Source: Pseudomonas serbica
GTDB lineage: Bacteria; Pseudomonadota; Gammaproteobacteria; Pseudomonadales; Pseudomonadaceae
Direction: 5' to 3'
Assembly: GCF_028823535.1 (NCBI RefSeq)
Contig: NZ_JAQIYM010000015.1
Location: 96,519-160,518, forward strand
DNA: 64,000 nucleotides
Shown in pieces: positions 39,813-49,732 of the stretch. The notes under the pieces are model-generated. The model did no database searches and was not told the origin of the DNA. It worked only from the letters and a program-made list of their open reading frames with translations. A program made the position numbers and the translations under genes. Numbering within the stretch: the first letter of the stretch is position 1; each line of letters starts with the position of its first letter.

Positions 39813-40143
39813 GGGTGGAACCTCATTGTTGTTTTTGTTGTGGAGTCGAGCCGTCCCATCGCACGGGGTACGCTGTAGATGGCTGCTGGCGAATAAGATA
39901 ACAAAGATAACTAAAAAATGAACTGTCCCTTTAAAATCGAGAAAAATAGCAAATAAGGCTTATAAATCAGTCGGTAAGATGTGGATCATGCGCATGGTGT
40001 AAAAATAGATAATAATATTAATGTTCGATTATCGATCATTCACCATTGACAGGGGTCATTGGCTGTTTCCATTCTCTGTCCGCGAAGCCGGTTGCACTGC
40101 GCTCCTCCGGCAGCACAAACAACAATAAAAATGGAAATCGAAC
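39813..40143. promoter_or_regulatory. Divergent intergenic region, transporter / porin
   Basis: An AT-rich 331-base stretch with no gene. It carries the half-matching MarR-type operator at 39896-39912 near the transporter and AT-rich tracts (39960-40045) that presumably hold the porin promoter. Confidence 0.6.
39896..39912. promoter_or_regulatory. Putative FerR-type operator (imperfect)
   Basis: AGATA-N7-TAACT differs by one base from the AGTTA-N7-TAACT palindrome that overlaps the ech promoter. It lies 84 bases upstream of the aromatic-acid transporter gene, consistent with control by the same MarR regulator. Confidence 0.5.
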
Positions 40144-41466
40144 ATGCCAAATCTCCCCACGCACGACGTTGCGACGGCGTCAGCCACCTGTGTGCCCGGT
40201 ATCAACCGAGGGTTGGTCCTGGCGCTGCTCGGATTGAGCGTTCTACCCACCCAGCTTCGAGCCGCAGGTTTTATCGAAGACAGCCATGGCACCTTGACCC
40301 TGCGTAATTACTACCTGGACCGCCAATACAAGGACGATGGGGCCAAGACCGCCGCGCAGGAGTGGGCCCAGGGTTTCATCATGAACATGGAGTCGGGGTT
40401 TACCGAAGGACCGCTGGGTTTTGGGCTGGACGTTCGCGGGCTGCTGGGGGTCAAGCTCGACTCCGCGCCGGATCGCAGCGGCACCGAGTTGTTGCCGGTG
40501 TCGGCCAGCGACAATCGGGCGGCGGATGAGTACTCGCGCCTTGCCCCGACCGCCAAACTGCGTTTTGCCCAGACCACGGTGAAGTCCGGGGATGTGTCGA
40601 TCTTCCTGCCGTTTGCTTTTGCCAGCCCTTCGCGACTGCTGCCACAAACCTTTCGCGGTACCACCCTCAGCTCCAGGGACTTCGACGGCCTGGCGCTGAA
40701 CACCGGGTATATCGATCGCATCGACAAGCGTAATTCCACCAACTATGAGTCGATGACCATCGCTTCGCCCAACCGGCGATTCAACGCCACTGCCACGACC
40801 TCGCACATGGCCTATCTGGGGGGCGATTATCAGGTCAGCAAGACGCTGAGCCTACGTGCTTACCACGCCGAAGTGACCGACTTGTACCAACAGGACACCT
40901 TTGCGTTGCTGCATGACCTGCCGCTGGGCGCAGGGGTATTGACCAGCGATCTGCGCAGTTTTTTCAGTCGCGAGGATGGCAGCGCCAAGGGTGGTGAAGT
41001 GGATAATCGCAACGTCTCGGGGTTGTTCAGCTACCGTTACGGCGGACACAAGCTGGGCATCGGCTACATGCATTCCAGTGGCGACTCGGCGACTCCCTAT
41101 ATCTCCGGGACAGAGTTGATGGGGATGAGTGAGCTGACCATGGCTTCGGACTTTCTCAACGCCAGGGAGCGCACCTGGCAGGCCATCTACGACTATGACT
41201 TTGTCGCGTCCGGAGTGCCCGGGCTGAGGGGGCGGTTGCGTTATTTGCGCGGTGACAATATCGAGCTCAAAGCCTTCAACGCCGAGGACCGCAAGGAGCG
41301 CGAGTTCCAGATGGAGCTGGGCTACGTGGTGCAGAGCGGTCCGCTGAAGAATGTCGCGCTGGTGGCGCGCAAGGCGATTTACCGCAACGATTTCCCGAGC
41401 GGCGCGGCATTTCGCGATGAAAACCAGACCCGCTTCCTGGTGACCTACACCTTGCCAATCTGGTAA
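40144..41466 (+). CDS. OprD-family outer membrane porin
   Basis: A 440-aa porin. A long N-terminal region ends in a signal sequence (LVLALLGLSVLPTQLRA) and the mature part starts AGFIEDSHGTLTLRNYYLDR, the hallmark of OprD/OpdK porins. LGFGLDVRGLLGVKLD and the C-terminal ARYTLPIW-type end (LVTYTLPIW) fit an 18-strand barrel. Members of this family import benzoate, vanillate or phenylacetate; with ferulate genes beside it, a hydroxycinnamate or vanillate porin is likely. GGAA precedes the ATG. Confidence 0.9.
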   Translation: MPNLPTHDVATASATCVPGINRGLVLALLGLSVLPTQLRAAGFIEDSHGTLTLRNYYLDRQYKDDGAKTAAQEWAQGFIMNMESGFTEGPLGFGLDVRGLLGVKLDSAPDRSGTELLPVSASDNRAADEYSRLAPTAKLRFAQTTVKSGDVSIFLPFAFASPSRLLPQTFRGTTLSSRDFDGLALNTGYIDRIDKRNSTNYESMTIASPNRRFNATATTSHMAYLGGDYQVSKTLSLRAYHAEVTDLYQQDTFALLHDLPLGAGVLTSDLRSFFSREDGSAKGGEVDNRNVSGLFSYRYGGHKLGIGYMHSSGDSATPYISGTELMGMSELTMASDFLNARERTWQAIYDYDFVASGVPGLRGRLRYLRGDNIELKAFNAEDRKEREFQMELGYVVQSGPLKNVALVARKAIYRNDFPSGAAFRDENQTRFLVTYTLPIW

Positions 41467-41515
41467 CCCCAGGGCCCTGAAGGCTTCTCACCGGCACGTC
41501 CCTTTGGGGCGTGCG

Positions 41516-42004
41516 TTACTCCTGATAAATCTTCTTCAGCAGTCGCAGCAGCTCTTCGCGTTCCTGATTGTCCAGGGCTGCGGTGGCGTCCAGGTCGCTT
41601 TGCGCGGCGATCTGATTCAGTTCCTTGAGCAGGGTCTCGCCGGTCTTGCTGAGGAAGATCCCATAAGAGCGCTTGTCCGGCTTGCAACGCACGCGCACTG
41701 CCAGCGCACGGCTTTCCAGTTTGTTGAGCAGCGGCACCACTTGGGGCGGCTCGATGGTCAGTGCACGGGCCAGATCGGCCTGCATCAGGCCCGGGTTCTG
41801 ATTGATGATCGCCAGCGCGGAGAATTGAGCGGGCCGCAGATCGTGGGCAGATAGGCGACTGATCAGGTTCTGGAACAGCTTGAGTTGTGCGCGGCGCATG
41901 GCGTAGCCGATCAGGTCGTTCAACGCCGAATCGAGTGGTGCCTGCATCTCGGCGTTGGTCGAGGGTGCCTCGATCGACTCGGCGAGGGGGGAGGGCTTGG
42001 CCAT
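41516..42004 (-). CDS. ferR: MarR-family regulator of ferulate catabolism (FerR-like)
   Basis: A 162-aa MarR-type repressor with the winged helix in the middle (LRPAQFSALAIINQNPGLMQADLARALTIEPPQVVPLLNKLE). It lies between the porin gene and ech and is divergent from ech, as ferR is in Pseudomonas ferulate clusters, where hydroxycinnamoyl-CoA thioesters release repression. The AGTTA-N7-TAACT operator in the shared intergenic region is its likely target. Confidence 0.85.
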   Translation of the reverse strand: MAKPSPLAESIEAPSTNAEMQAPLDSALNDLIGYAMRRAQLKLFQNLISRLSAHDLRPAQFSALAIINQNPGLMQADLARALTIEPPQVVPLLNKLESRALAVRVRCKPDKRSYGIFLSKTGETLLKELNQIAAQSDLDATAALDNQEREELLRLLKKIYQE

Positions 42005-42144
42005 TGCAGGTGAGTCCTGAAGGATTGGAGGTTAACAAGGCTATCTATTTTGCCGGCGTTGACCGGTGATTGCTATGGCCAATATCCGTTGGCGTTTCGG
42101 ACAGGGGAGCTTTCAGTGTGTTGAAAATCGGTTAATTTTATTAA

Positions 42145-42163
42145 TAGTTAATTGACATAACTA
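42145..42163. promoter_or_regulatory. FerR-type operator palindrome over the ech promoter
   Basis: TAGTTA-N7-TAACTA is a perfect inverted repeat. Its centre contains the -35 hexamer TTGACA, so binding would block RNA polymerase. Confidence 0.75.
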
Positions 42164-42180
42164 ATTTGCCGGTTTAATTT
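42152..42180 (+). promoter_or_regulatory. ech-vdh-fcs promoter
   Basis: TTGACA (42152-42157), spacer of 17 bases, TAATTT (42175-42180): a strong sigma70-type promoter 38 bases before the ech start. Confidence 0.8.
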
Positions 42181-42217
42181 CCAGTCATCTTCAAACCAAG
42201 AACAAGAGAGCATCGTC

Positions 42218-43048
42218 ATGAGCAATTACGAAGGGCGCTGGACAACGGTCAAAGTGGAAATCGAGGAAGGTATCGCGTGGGTCATCCTCAACCGCCCGGA
42301 AAAACGCAACGCCATGAGCCCGACCCTGAACCGCGAGATGATCGATGTCCTGGAAACCCTCGAGCAGGACCCGGCTGCTGGTGTACTGGTGCTGACCGGC
42401 GCTGGCGAAGCCTGGACCGCGGGCATGGATCTCAAGGAGTACTTCCGCGAAGTGGACGCTGGCCCGGAGATCCTCCAGGAAAAAATCCGCCGCGAAGCCT
42501 CGCAATGGCAGTGGAAGCTGTTGCGCATGTACGCCAAGCCGACCATTGCCATGGTCAATGGCTGGTGCTTCGGCGGCGGCTTCAGCCCCCTGGTGGCCTG
42601 CGACCTGGCGATCTGCGCCGACGAGGCGACCTTCGGTCTTTCGGAAATCAACTGGGGCATCCCGCCGGGCAACCTGGTGAGCAAGGCCATGGCCGACACC
42701 GTGGGCCATCGCCAGTCGCTGTACTACATCATGACCGGCAAGACCTTCGGCGGGCAGAAAGCCGCCGAGATGGGCCTGGTCAATGAAAGCGTACCGCTGG
42801 CGCAACTGCGTGAAGTCACTGTGGAGCTGGCGCGTAACCTGCTGGAGAAAAACCCGGTGGTGCTGCGTGCGGCCAAGCATGGTTTCAAACGTTGCCGCGA
42901 ACTGACCTGGGAGCAGAACGAGGATTACCTGTACGCCAAGCTCGATCAGTCACGCTTGCTGGACACCGAAGGCGGCCGTGAGCAGGGCATGAAACAATTC
43001 CTCGACGACAAGAGCATCAAGCCGGGCCTGCAAGCATACAAACGCTGA
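42218..43048 (+). CDS. ech: Hydroxycinnamoyl-CoA hydratase-lyase
   Basis: A 276-aa crotonase-fold enzyme that converts feruloyl-CoA to vanillin and acetyl-CoA. The sequence is a close match to the P. fluorescens enzyme; the catalytic residues Ser123, Glu143 and Tyr239 fall at exactly the same numbers. The oxyanion-hole segments are WTAGMDLKEYF and CFGGGFSPLVACDLAI. First gene of the inducible ech-vdh-fcs unit, behind the operator-promoter at 42145-42180. Confidence 0.96.
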   Translation: MSNYEGRWTTVKVEIEEGIAWVILNRPEKRNAMSPTLNREMIDVLETLEQDPAAGVLVLTGAGEAWTAGMDLKEYFREVDAGPEILQEKIRREASQWQWKLLRMYAKPTIAMVNGWCFGGGFSPLVACDLAICADEATFGLSEINWGIPPGNLVSKAMADTVGHRQSLYYIMTGKTFGGQKAAEMGLVNESVPLAQLREVTVELARNLLEKNPVVLRAAKHGFKRCRELTWEQNEDYLYAKLDQSRLLDTEGGREQGMKQFLDDKSIKPGLQAYKR

Positions 43049-43168
43049 GGTGCCTCGCACGCAGCCGGGCGCATGCCGCTACTGACGGATGTGCCCTGGT
43101 GCTGCGGTTACATCGCTGCCTACCTTGTTCCACTGTATTCCCGACAAAGACTATAAAGAGGAATCACC

Positions 43169-44617
43169 ATGCTGGACGTGCCCCTGCTGATTGGCGGCCA
43201 GTCGTGCCCCGCCCGCGACGGTCGAACCTTCGAACGCCGTAACCCGGTGACCGGCGAGTTGGTGTCGCGGGTTGCCGCCGCCACCCTGGAAGATGCCGAC
43301 GCCGCGGTAGCCGCTGCGCAGAAGGCGTTTCCCGAGTGGGCCGCCCTGGCACCCAATGAACGCCGAACCCGTTTGCTCAAGGCGGCCGAGCAATTGCAGG
43401 CGCGCAGTGCCGAGTTCATCGAGGCGGCTGGCGAGACCGGCGCCATGGCCAACTGGTACGCTTTCAACGTGCGGCTGGCGGCCAATATGCTGCGTGAAGC
43501 AGCGTCGATGACCACGCAGATCAATGGCGAAGTTATCCCCTCGGATGTGCCAGGCAGTTTCGCCATGGCCCTGCGCCAACCCTGCGGCGTCGTGTTGGGC
43601 ATTGCGCCATGGAACGCGCCGGTGATTCTCGCCACCCGCGCTATCGCCATGCCATTGGCCTGCGGCAACACTGTCGTGCTCAAGGCATCTGAGCTAAGCC
43701 CTGCGGTGCATCGCTTGATCGGTCAGGTATTGCAGGACGCTGGCCTGGGTGATGGCGTGGTCAATGTCGTCAGCAACGCGCCAGCGGATGCCGCGGCGAT
43801 TGTCGAGCGGTTGATCGCCAACCCGGCGGTGCGACGGGTCAATTTCACGGGCTCCACGCATGTAGGACGCATTGTCGGCGAACTCTGCGCGCGCCACCTC
43901 AAACCGGCCTTGCTGGAACTGGGCGGCAAGGCACCGTTGCTGGTGCTCGACGATGCCGACCTGGATGCGGCGGTGGAGGCGGCCGCCTTTGGCGCCTATT
44001 TCAATCAAGGGCAGATCTGCATGTCCACCGAGCGCCTGATCGTCGATGCCAAGGTCGCCGATGCCTTTATCGACAAGTTGGCGGCCAAGGTCGCCACCCT
44101 GCGCGCGGGTGACCCTGCGGATGCGCAATCGGTGCTCGGTTCGCTGGTGGACGCCAGCGCCGGCACGCGCATCAGGGGTTTGATCGATGATGCCCTGGCC
44201 AAGGGCGCGCGCCTGGTGGTCGGCGGGCAACTGGACGGCAGCATTTTGCAGCCGACCTTGCTCGACGGCGTCAACGCGAGCATGCGCCTGTACCGCGAGG
44301 AATCCTTCGGGCCGGTGGCCGTGTTGCTGCGCGGTGAGGGAGATGAAGCGCTGCTGCAGCTGGCCAACGACTCCGAGTTTGGATTGTCGGCGGCGATTTT
44401 CAGTCGCGATACCGGGCGTGCCCTGACCTTGGCCCAACGGGTCGAGTCGGGCATCTGCCACATCAACGGCCCGACTGTGCACGACGAGGCGCAAATGCCC
44501 TTTGGCGGGGTCAAGTCCAGCGGCTACGGAAGTTTCGGTGGCAAGGCATCTATCGAGCATTTCACCCAGTTGCGTTGGGTTACCTTGCAGAACGGACCGC
44601 GGCACTACCCGATCTGA
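43169..44617 (+). CDS. vdh: Vanillin dehydrogenase
   Basis: A 482-aa NAD-dependent aldehyde dehydrogenase that oxidises vanillin to vanillate. Catalytic Cys284 (FNQGQICMST), general base Glu250 (LELGGKAP) and Asn149 (APWNAP) are present. Located 120 bases after ech and 148 bases before fcs, as in known ferulate operons. GAGG is well placed before the ATG. Confidence 0.94.
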   Translation: MLDVPLLIGGQSCPARDGRTFERRNPVTGELVSRVAAATLEDADAAVAAAQKAFPEWAALAPNERRTRLLKAAEQLQARSAEFIEAAGETGAMANWYAFNVRLAANMLREAASMTTQINGEVIPSDVPGSFAMALRQPCGVVLGIAPWNAPVILATRAIAMPLACGNTVVLKASELSPAVHRLIGQVLQDAGLGDGVVNVVSNAPADAAAIVERLIANPAVRRVNFTGSTHVGRIVGELCARHLKPALLELGGKAPLLVLDDADLDAAVEAAAFGAYFNQGQICMSTERLIVDAKVADAFIDKLAAKVATLRAGDPADAQSVLGSLVDASAGTRIRGLIDDALAKGARLVVGGQLDGSILQPTLLDGVNASMRLYREESFGPVAVLLRGEGDEALLQLANDSEFGLSAAIFSRDTGRALTLAQRVESGICHINGPTVHDEAQMPFGGVKSSGYGSFGGKASIEHFTQLRWVTLQNGPRHYPI

Positions 44618-44765
44618 ACAGGCGGGCATCGACTTCCCAACAAGTCAATTGCCCGCGTGCAAGGCCGAAATAACAATAACAAGGCTGCAGCCAACGGCTG
44701 CCACGCTATCGCTGAGTCATCTGTGTATGGCTTGGTTCTAGCGTGCCTCGACGGAGTACAAGCAC

Positions 44766-46649
44766 TTGAGTTCCGAATTCAGTTTGCAATCCCATGTCCA
44801 GGCCGGCGCACCACGCTATCGCCAGGTGTCCATCGGTTGTGCGGCGGTCGAGGTGACCGAGCAGCAGGGCGAACTGCACATGCGCTCCCTGGAACCGTTG
44901 GCCGAGATGCCCGGGCGGTTGCTCGACCGCCTGGTGCATTGGGCCCAGGTTCGGCCAGCGCAGACGTTCATCGCAGCCCGCCAGGACGACGGGGAATGGC
45001 GTCGGGTGAGCTACGCACAAATGCTCGACAGTGTTCGTTCAATCGCCCAATGCCTGCTGGGCTACGGTCTGTCGGCAGACAAGCCGCTGGTGTTGCTTTC
45101 GGGTAATGACATCGAGCATTTGCAGGTCGCGCTGGGTGCCATGTATGCGGGCATTCCCTACTGTCCGGTGTCGCCGGCCTATTCGCTGTTGTCCCAGGAT
45201 TTCTCCAAGCTGCGCCATGTGTGCGACCTGCTGCAACCAGGCCTGGTTTTCGTCAGTGACGCGCCAGCGTACCAGCGCGCCATCGACGCCGTGCTGCCGG
45301 CCGATACGCCACTGATTACCGTCCGGGGCCAGGTCGAAGGTCGTCGCCATGCGAACTTTGCCAGCCTGCTTGAGCAACCGGGCGGTGCCGAAGCTGAAGC
45401 CGCGTTTGCCGCCACCGGCCCGGACAGCATCGCCAAGTTTCTATTCACCTCCGGCTCGACCCGGTTGCCCAAGGCGGTGATCACCACCCAACGCATGCTC
45501 TGTGCCAACCAGCAGATGTTGTTGCAGACTTTTCCAGTGTTCGGTGAAGAACCTCCGGTGCTGGTGGACTGGCTGCCGTGGAACCACACGTTCGGCGGCA
45601 GCCACAACCTTGGCATCGTGCTTTACAACGGCGGCAGTTTTTACCTGGATGACGGCAAGCCTACAGCGCAGGGATTTGCCCAGACCCTGCGCAACCTCAA
45701 GGAGGTCTCTCCCACCGCCTACCTGACCGTGCCCAAGGGTTGGGAAGAACTGGTGTCGGTCCTGGAACAGGACGCGGAGCTCCGGGAGTGCTTTTTCAAG
45801 CGCGTCAGCCTGTTTTTCTTCGCCGCCGCCGGGTTGTCGCAAAGCGTCTGGGATCGCCTGGACCGGGTCGCCGAACAACACTGTGGCGAACGCATTCGGA
45901 TGATGGCCGGGCTGGGCATGACCGAGGCCGCGCCATCCTGCACCTTTACCACCGGGCCCTTGTCCATGGCCGGTTACATCGGCTTGCCGGCCCCGGGTTG
46001 CGAGGTTCGGCTGGTACCGAAGGACGGCAAGCTGGAAGGGCGCTTTCGTGGGCCGCATATCATGCCGGGTTACTGGCGGTCACCGCAGCAGACCGCCGAG
46101 GTGTTCGACGAGCAAGGCTTTTACTGTTCCGGTGATGCACTCAAGCTTGCCAACCCGCACGACCCGCAACTGGGGCTGATGTTCGATGGGCGCATCGCCG
46201 AAGACTTCAAGCTGTCTTCCGGGGTGTTCGTCAGTGTCGGCCCTCTGCGCAATCGTGCGGTTCTGGAAGGCTCGCCCTATGTCCAGGACCTGGTAGTGAC
46301 GGCGCCGGATCGTGAATGCCTTGGCGCACTGGTATTCCCGCGGATGCACGAATGTCGCCGCCTGGCGGGGCTCGCGGGAAGTGCCAGCGATGCCCAGGTG
46401 CTTGCCAGCGCGCCGGTGCGCGAGTGGTTCGCCAACTGGCTGCAGCGGCTCAATCGCGACGCCAGCGGCAATGCCAGTCGTCTGGAGTGGATCGCGTTGC
46501 TCGACGAGCCCGCGTCCATCGATCGGGGTGAAATCACCGACAAAGGCTCGATCAACCAGCGCGCGGTCTTGCAATGGCGTGCAGCCCAGGTCGAGGCGAT
46601 GTATCGCGGTGAAGACCACTCGATCCTGCGCGCAGGGCCACGGTCTTGA
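44766..46649 (+). CDS. fcs: Feruloyl-CoA synthetase
   Basis: A 627-aa adenylate-forming CoA ligase acting on ferulate and other hydroxycinnamates. It has the ATP loop FTSGSTRLPKAV, WLPWNHTFGGSHN, GLGMTEAAP, and FDGRIAEDFKLSSG near the C-terminus; the C-terminal Lys lies in ITDKGSINQR. A TTG start with ACGGAG nine bases upstream is used. It overlaps the thiolase start (TTGA). It feeds ech. Confidence 0.93.
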   Translation: MSSEFSLQSHVQAGAPRYRQVSIGCAAVEVTEQQGELHMRSLEPLAEMPGRLLDRLVHWAQVRPAQTFIAARQDDGEWRRVSYAQMLDSVRSIAQCLLGYGLSADKPLVLLSGNDIEHLQVALGAMYAGIPYCPVSPAYSLLSQDFSKLRHVCDLLQPGLVFVSDAPAYQRAIDAVLPADTPLITVRGQVEGRRHANFASLLEQPGGAEAEAAFAATGPDSIAKFLFTSGSTRLPKAVITTQRMLCANQQMLLQTFPVFGEEPPVLVDWLPWNHTFGGSHNLGIVLYNGGSFYLDDGKPTAQGFAQTLRNLKEVSPTAYLTVPKGWEELVSVLEQDAELRECFFKRVSLFFFAAAGLSQSVWDRLDRVAEQHCGERIRMMAGLGMTEAAPSCTFTTGPLSMAGYIGLPAPGCEVRLVPKDGKLEGRFRGPHIMPGYWRSPQQTAEVFDEQGFYCSGDALKLANPHDPQLGLMFDGRIAEDFKLSSGVFVSVGPLRNRAVLEGSPYVQDLVVTAPDRECLGALVFPRMHECRRLAGLAGSASDAQVLASAPVREWFANWLQRLNRDASGNASRLEWIALLDEPASIDRGEITDKGSINQRAVLQWRAAQVEAMYRGEDHSILRAGPRS

Positions 46650-47887
46650 GCTGCCCGGGGCAATATTCGTCATTCACGGATGTGGCGATTCTTGATGCGG
46701 TGCGAACGCCTTGGGTCGACATCGGTGGCGCACTGGCCCAGGTATCGCCCATTGACCTGGGCATCAAGGTCGGTCGCGAAGTATTGGCCCGTACCGGGCT
46801 CGATCCGCGGGCCGTGGATACGGTGCTGGCCGGCTCCATGGCCCAGGCCAGCTTCGACGCCTACATGCTGCCACGCCATATCGGCCTCTACAGCGGTGTG
46901 CCACAACAGGTGCCGGCCTTGGCCGTGCAGCGCATTTGCGCGACCGGCTTCGAGCTGTTGCGCCAGGCCGGCGAGCAGCTTCAAGGGGGCGCGCAACTGG
47001 CCCTGTGTGTGGGCGCCGAATCCATGTCGCGCAACCCGATTGCCGCTTACACCCACCGGGGCGGGTTTCGCCTCGGGGCGCCGGTGGACTTCAAGGATTT
47101 CCTGTGGGAAGCGCTGTACGACCCGGCGCCGGGACTGGACATGATCGCCACGGCGGAAAATCTCGCCAAGCGTCACGGCCTGAGCCGCGAGGCGGTAGAC
47201 GGCTATGCCCTCGACAGTCACCAACGGGCACTGCACGCACAGACCAGCGGCTGGTTCAGCGATGAAATCGTCCCGGTGGATAATGCGGTGTTTGAACTGC
47301 AAGGCTATCAGCCTCGGGGAATTGCCCTGCCGCGTCGATGTGAGCCGGTCACCCAGGACAGCCATCCCCGGCCGACCGATTTACCCGCGCTGGCCAGGCT
47401 GCAGGCGATTCACGCCGAAGGGGTGCAAACCGCCGGCAATAGCTGTGCGGTGGTGGACGGCGCGGCGGCGGCACTGGTCGGCCGAGCTTCGCTGAGTACG
47501 CGTCCGGTACTGGCGCATCTGCTGGCGACGGCGGTGGTCGGGGTGGCGCCGGAGTTCATGGGCATCGGTCCGGTTCCGGCAATCCGGTTGTTACTGCAAC
47601 GCAGTGGGCTGGACCAGGACGATGTCGCCCTGTTCGAAGTCAACGAGGCGCAGGGCGCGCAGGTGCTGGCGGTGGCTCAGGCGCTGGAGCTGGATAACGA
47701 CCGCCTGAACCGTCGTGGTGGTTCTATCGCGCTGGGGCATCCATTGGCAGCCACCGGCTTGCGTTTGGTGCTGACCTTGGCGCGGCAATTGCGCGAGCAA
47801 CATAAGCGCTACGGTATCGCCGCCGCCTGTGTCGGCGGCGGGCAGGGCATGGCCGTGCTGATCGAAAACCCGGATTTTCGCGGCTGA
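46646..47887 (+). CDS. aat: Thiolase (acetyl-CoA acyltransferase) of ferulate cluster
   Basis: A 413-aa thiolase. Catalytic Cys98 (VQRICATGFE), His in IALGHPLAATG and the second Cys in CVGGGQGMAVL are all present. Genes of this kind accompany ech-vdh-fcs and were proposed for a beta-oxidation branch of hydroxycinnamoyl-CoA, although in Pseudomonas the non-oxidative route dominates. A TTG start lies in the fcs stop (TTGA overlap). Confidence 0.88.
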   Translation: MSCPGQYSSFTDVAILDAVRTPWVDIGGALAQVSPIDLGIKVGREVLARTGLDPRAVDTVLAGSMAQASFDAYMLPRHIGLYSGVPQQVPALAVQRICATGFELLRQAGEQLQGGAQLALCVGAESMSRNPIAAYTHRGGFRLGAPVDFKDFLWEALYDPAPGLDMIATAENLAKRHGLSREAVDGYALDSHQRALHAQTSGWFSDEIVPVDNAVFELQGYQPRGIALPRRCEPVTQDSHPRPTDLPALARLQAIHAEGVQTAGNSCAVVDGAAAALVGRASLSTRPVLAHLLATAVVGVAPEFMGIGPVPAIRLLLQRSGLDQDDVALFEVNEAQGAQVLAVAQALELDNDRLNRRGGSIALGHPLAATGLRLVLTLARQLREQHKRYGIAAACVGGGQGMAVLIENPDFRG

Positions 47888-47930
47888 ATCGTTGCGGTGT
47901 TTTTTCTTTTTGAACAACACGAGGTTGGCC

Positions 47931-49688
47931 ATGTGGCACTACCAGGCGCCGTTGCGCGACATGCAGTTTATCTTCGAGCATTGGCTGCAGGCCCCCCAGG
48001 CGTGGAGCCAGATGCCCGCGTTCGAGGCCCTCGATTTGCCGTTGGCACTCCAGGTGCTGGGCGAGGCCGGGCGTTTCAGCGCGGATGTATTGGCGCCGCT
48101 CAATAGCAGTGGCGATCGCCAGGGCTGCCGTTTCGATAATGGTCGGGTCACTACGCCGGACGGTTTTGCCCAGGCTTACCGGGCATTCGCCGAAGGTGGC
48201 TGGCCGGCCCTGGCCTGTGATGAAGCCTTCGGAGGCCAGGGATTGCCGCAATTGCTCGATGCTGCATTGCAGGAAATGCTATACGCCAGCAACCACGCCT
48301 GGGCCATGTACACGGGGATCGCCCATGGCGCTTACCTGTGCCTCAAGACCCATGCGCCGCTGTGGATCAAGGAGCGTTATCTGCCGCAGATCGTCAGTGG
48401 CGAAGCGCTGCCTACCATGTGTCTGACCGAACCCCAGGCCGGCAGCGACGTCGGCCTGCTGCGCTGCCGCGCCGAACCGCAGAACGACGGCAGTTATCGG
48501 CTGAGCGGCAGCAAGCTGTTCATTTCCGGAGGCGAACATGACCTGACCGAGGACATCTTGCATCTGGTGCTGGCTCGACTGCCCGGGGCACCCGCCGGAG
48601 GTCGTGGTATTTCGCTGTTTCTGGTACCCAAGCGGCTGGATGGCACTCGAGCCAATGCGGTGCGCTGCGATGGTATCGAACACAAGATGGGCATCAAGGG
48701 CAGTGCCACCTGTTCGCTGGTCTTCGACGGCGCCCAGGGTTGGCTGATTGGCGAGGCGAATCGTGGTTTGGCCGCGATGTTCGTGATGATGAACTCGGCG
48801 CGACTGCATGTCGGCCTCCAGGGTCTGGGACATGCCGAAGCTGCATGGCAGAACGCCTATGCGTACGGGCTGGAGCGCAGGCAAATGCGCGCGCCCATTC
48901 GCCCCGCCGGCGTTGCCGCCGACGCTGTCGACCCGATTCACTATCATCCGGCCATGCGCCGGGTTTTGCTGGAGCTGCAGGCCTACGCCGAGGGCATGCG
49001 CGCCGTCGGCTATTGGGCAGCGCATTTACTCGATCAGGCCGAGCAGGCCCCAGACCCGTCCACTCGGCAAGGGGCCTTGCAACTGGCGCAGCTGCTGACG
49101 CCGGTGATCAAGGCTTTTTTCACCGAGCAGGGTTTTCGCCTGGCCAGCAATGCCTTGCAGGTATTCGGTGGTTACGGCTACGTCGCCGAGTTCGCCATCG
49201 AACAGACCATGCGCGACAGCCGCATTGCCATGATTTATGAGGGCAGTAACGAAATTCAGGCCAATGACCTCCTACTGCGCAAAGTGCTGGGTGATGAGGG
49301 GCGCGCCTTCAGGCAATTGTTGGCGGTCATGCGCGAAGAAGCCGCGCAGGTCTGCGAACCCGCAGGCGGGGCCAGCTTTTGCGCCGAACTGGCGCTGCTT
49401 TGCAACAAGTTCGAGGGCGTGCAAATAGAGCTACGTGATCATGCAGTCGATGACCCTGAATACCCCTATCGGGCGGCGGGCGATTTTCTGCGCCTGTGTG
49501 GTGTGGCCCTCCTGGCTTTTGCCTGGGCTCGGGCGGCGCGTGTTGCCCTGGCGTTAACCGATAGCGATCCGCTGCGCATCAGCAAGCTGCAAACCGCGAG
49601 CTTTTTCTTCGCCTACCTGCTGCCGGAAGCGGATCAGCGGATCGCTGCCATTCGTGCGGCCAGGGCGCCGCTGCCGTTTCTCAAGTGA
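47931..49688 (+). CDS. acd: Acyl-CoA dehydrogenase of ferulate cluster
   Basis: A 585-aa FAD acyl-CoA dehydrogenase of the long (about 600-aa) type. CLTEPQAGSDVGLLR is the FAD/substrate motif, and QVFGGYGYVAEFAIEQTMRDSRIAMIYEGSN carries the catalytic Glu region. The start at 47931 (MWHYQAP) has GAGG upstream; an earlier ATG is preceded by no site. It lies after the thiolase gene and would act in the side-chain oxidation branch. Confidence 0.9.
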   Translation: MWHYQAPLRDMQFIFEHWLQAPQAWSQMPAFEALDLPLALQVLGEAGRFSADVLAPLNSSGDRQGCRFDNGRVTTPDGFAQAYRAFAEGGWPALACDEAFGGQGLPQLLDAALQEMLYASNHAWAMYTGIAHGAYLCLKTHAPLWIKERYLPQIVSGEALPTMCLTEPQAGSDVGLLRCRAEPQNDGSYRLSGSKLFISGGEHDLTEDILHLVLARLPGAPAGGRGISLFLVPKRLDGTRANAVRCDGIEHKMGIKGSATCSLVFDGAQGWLIGEANRGLAAMFVMMNSARLHVGLQGLGHAEAAWQNAYAYGLERRQMRAPIRPAGVAADAVDPIHYHPAMRRVLLELQAYAEGMRAVGYWAAHLLDQAEQAPDPSTRQGALQLAQLLTPVIKAFFTEQGFRLASNALQVFGGYGYVAEFAIEQTMRDSRIAMIYEGSNEIQANDLLLRKVLGDEGRAFRQLLAVMREEAAQVCEPAGGASFCAELALLCNKFEGVQIELRDHAVDDPEYPYRAAGDFLRLCGVALLAFAWARAARVALALTDSDPLRISKLQTASFFFAYLLPEADQRIAAIRAARAPLPFLK

Positions 49689-49732
49689 GTGCAGGAGGGT
49701 GCGTCGCGGGCATCAGGCATGATCCGAACGCT

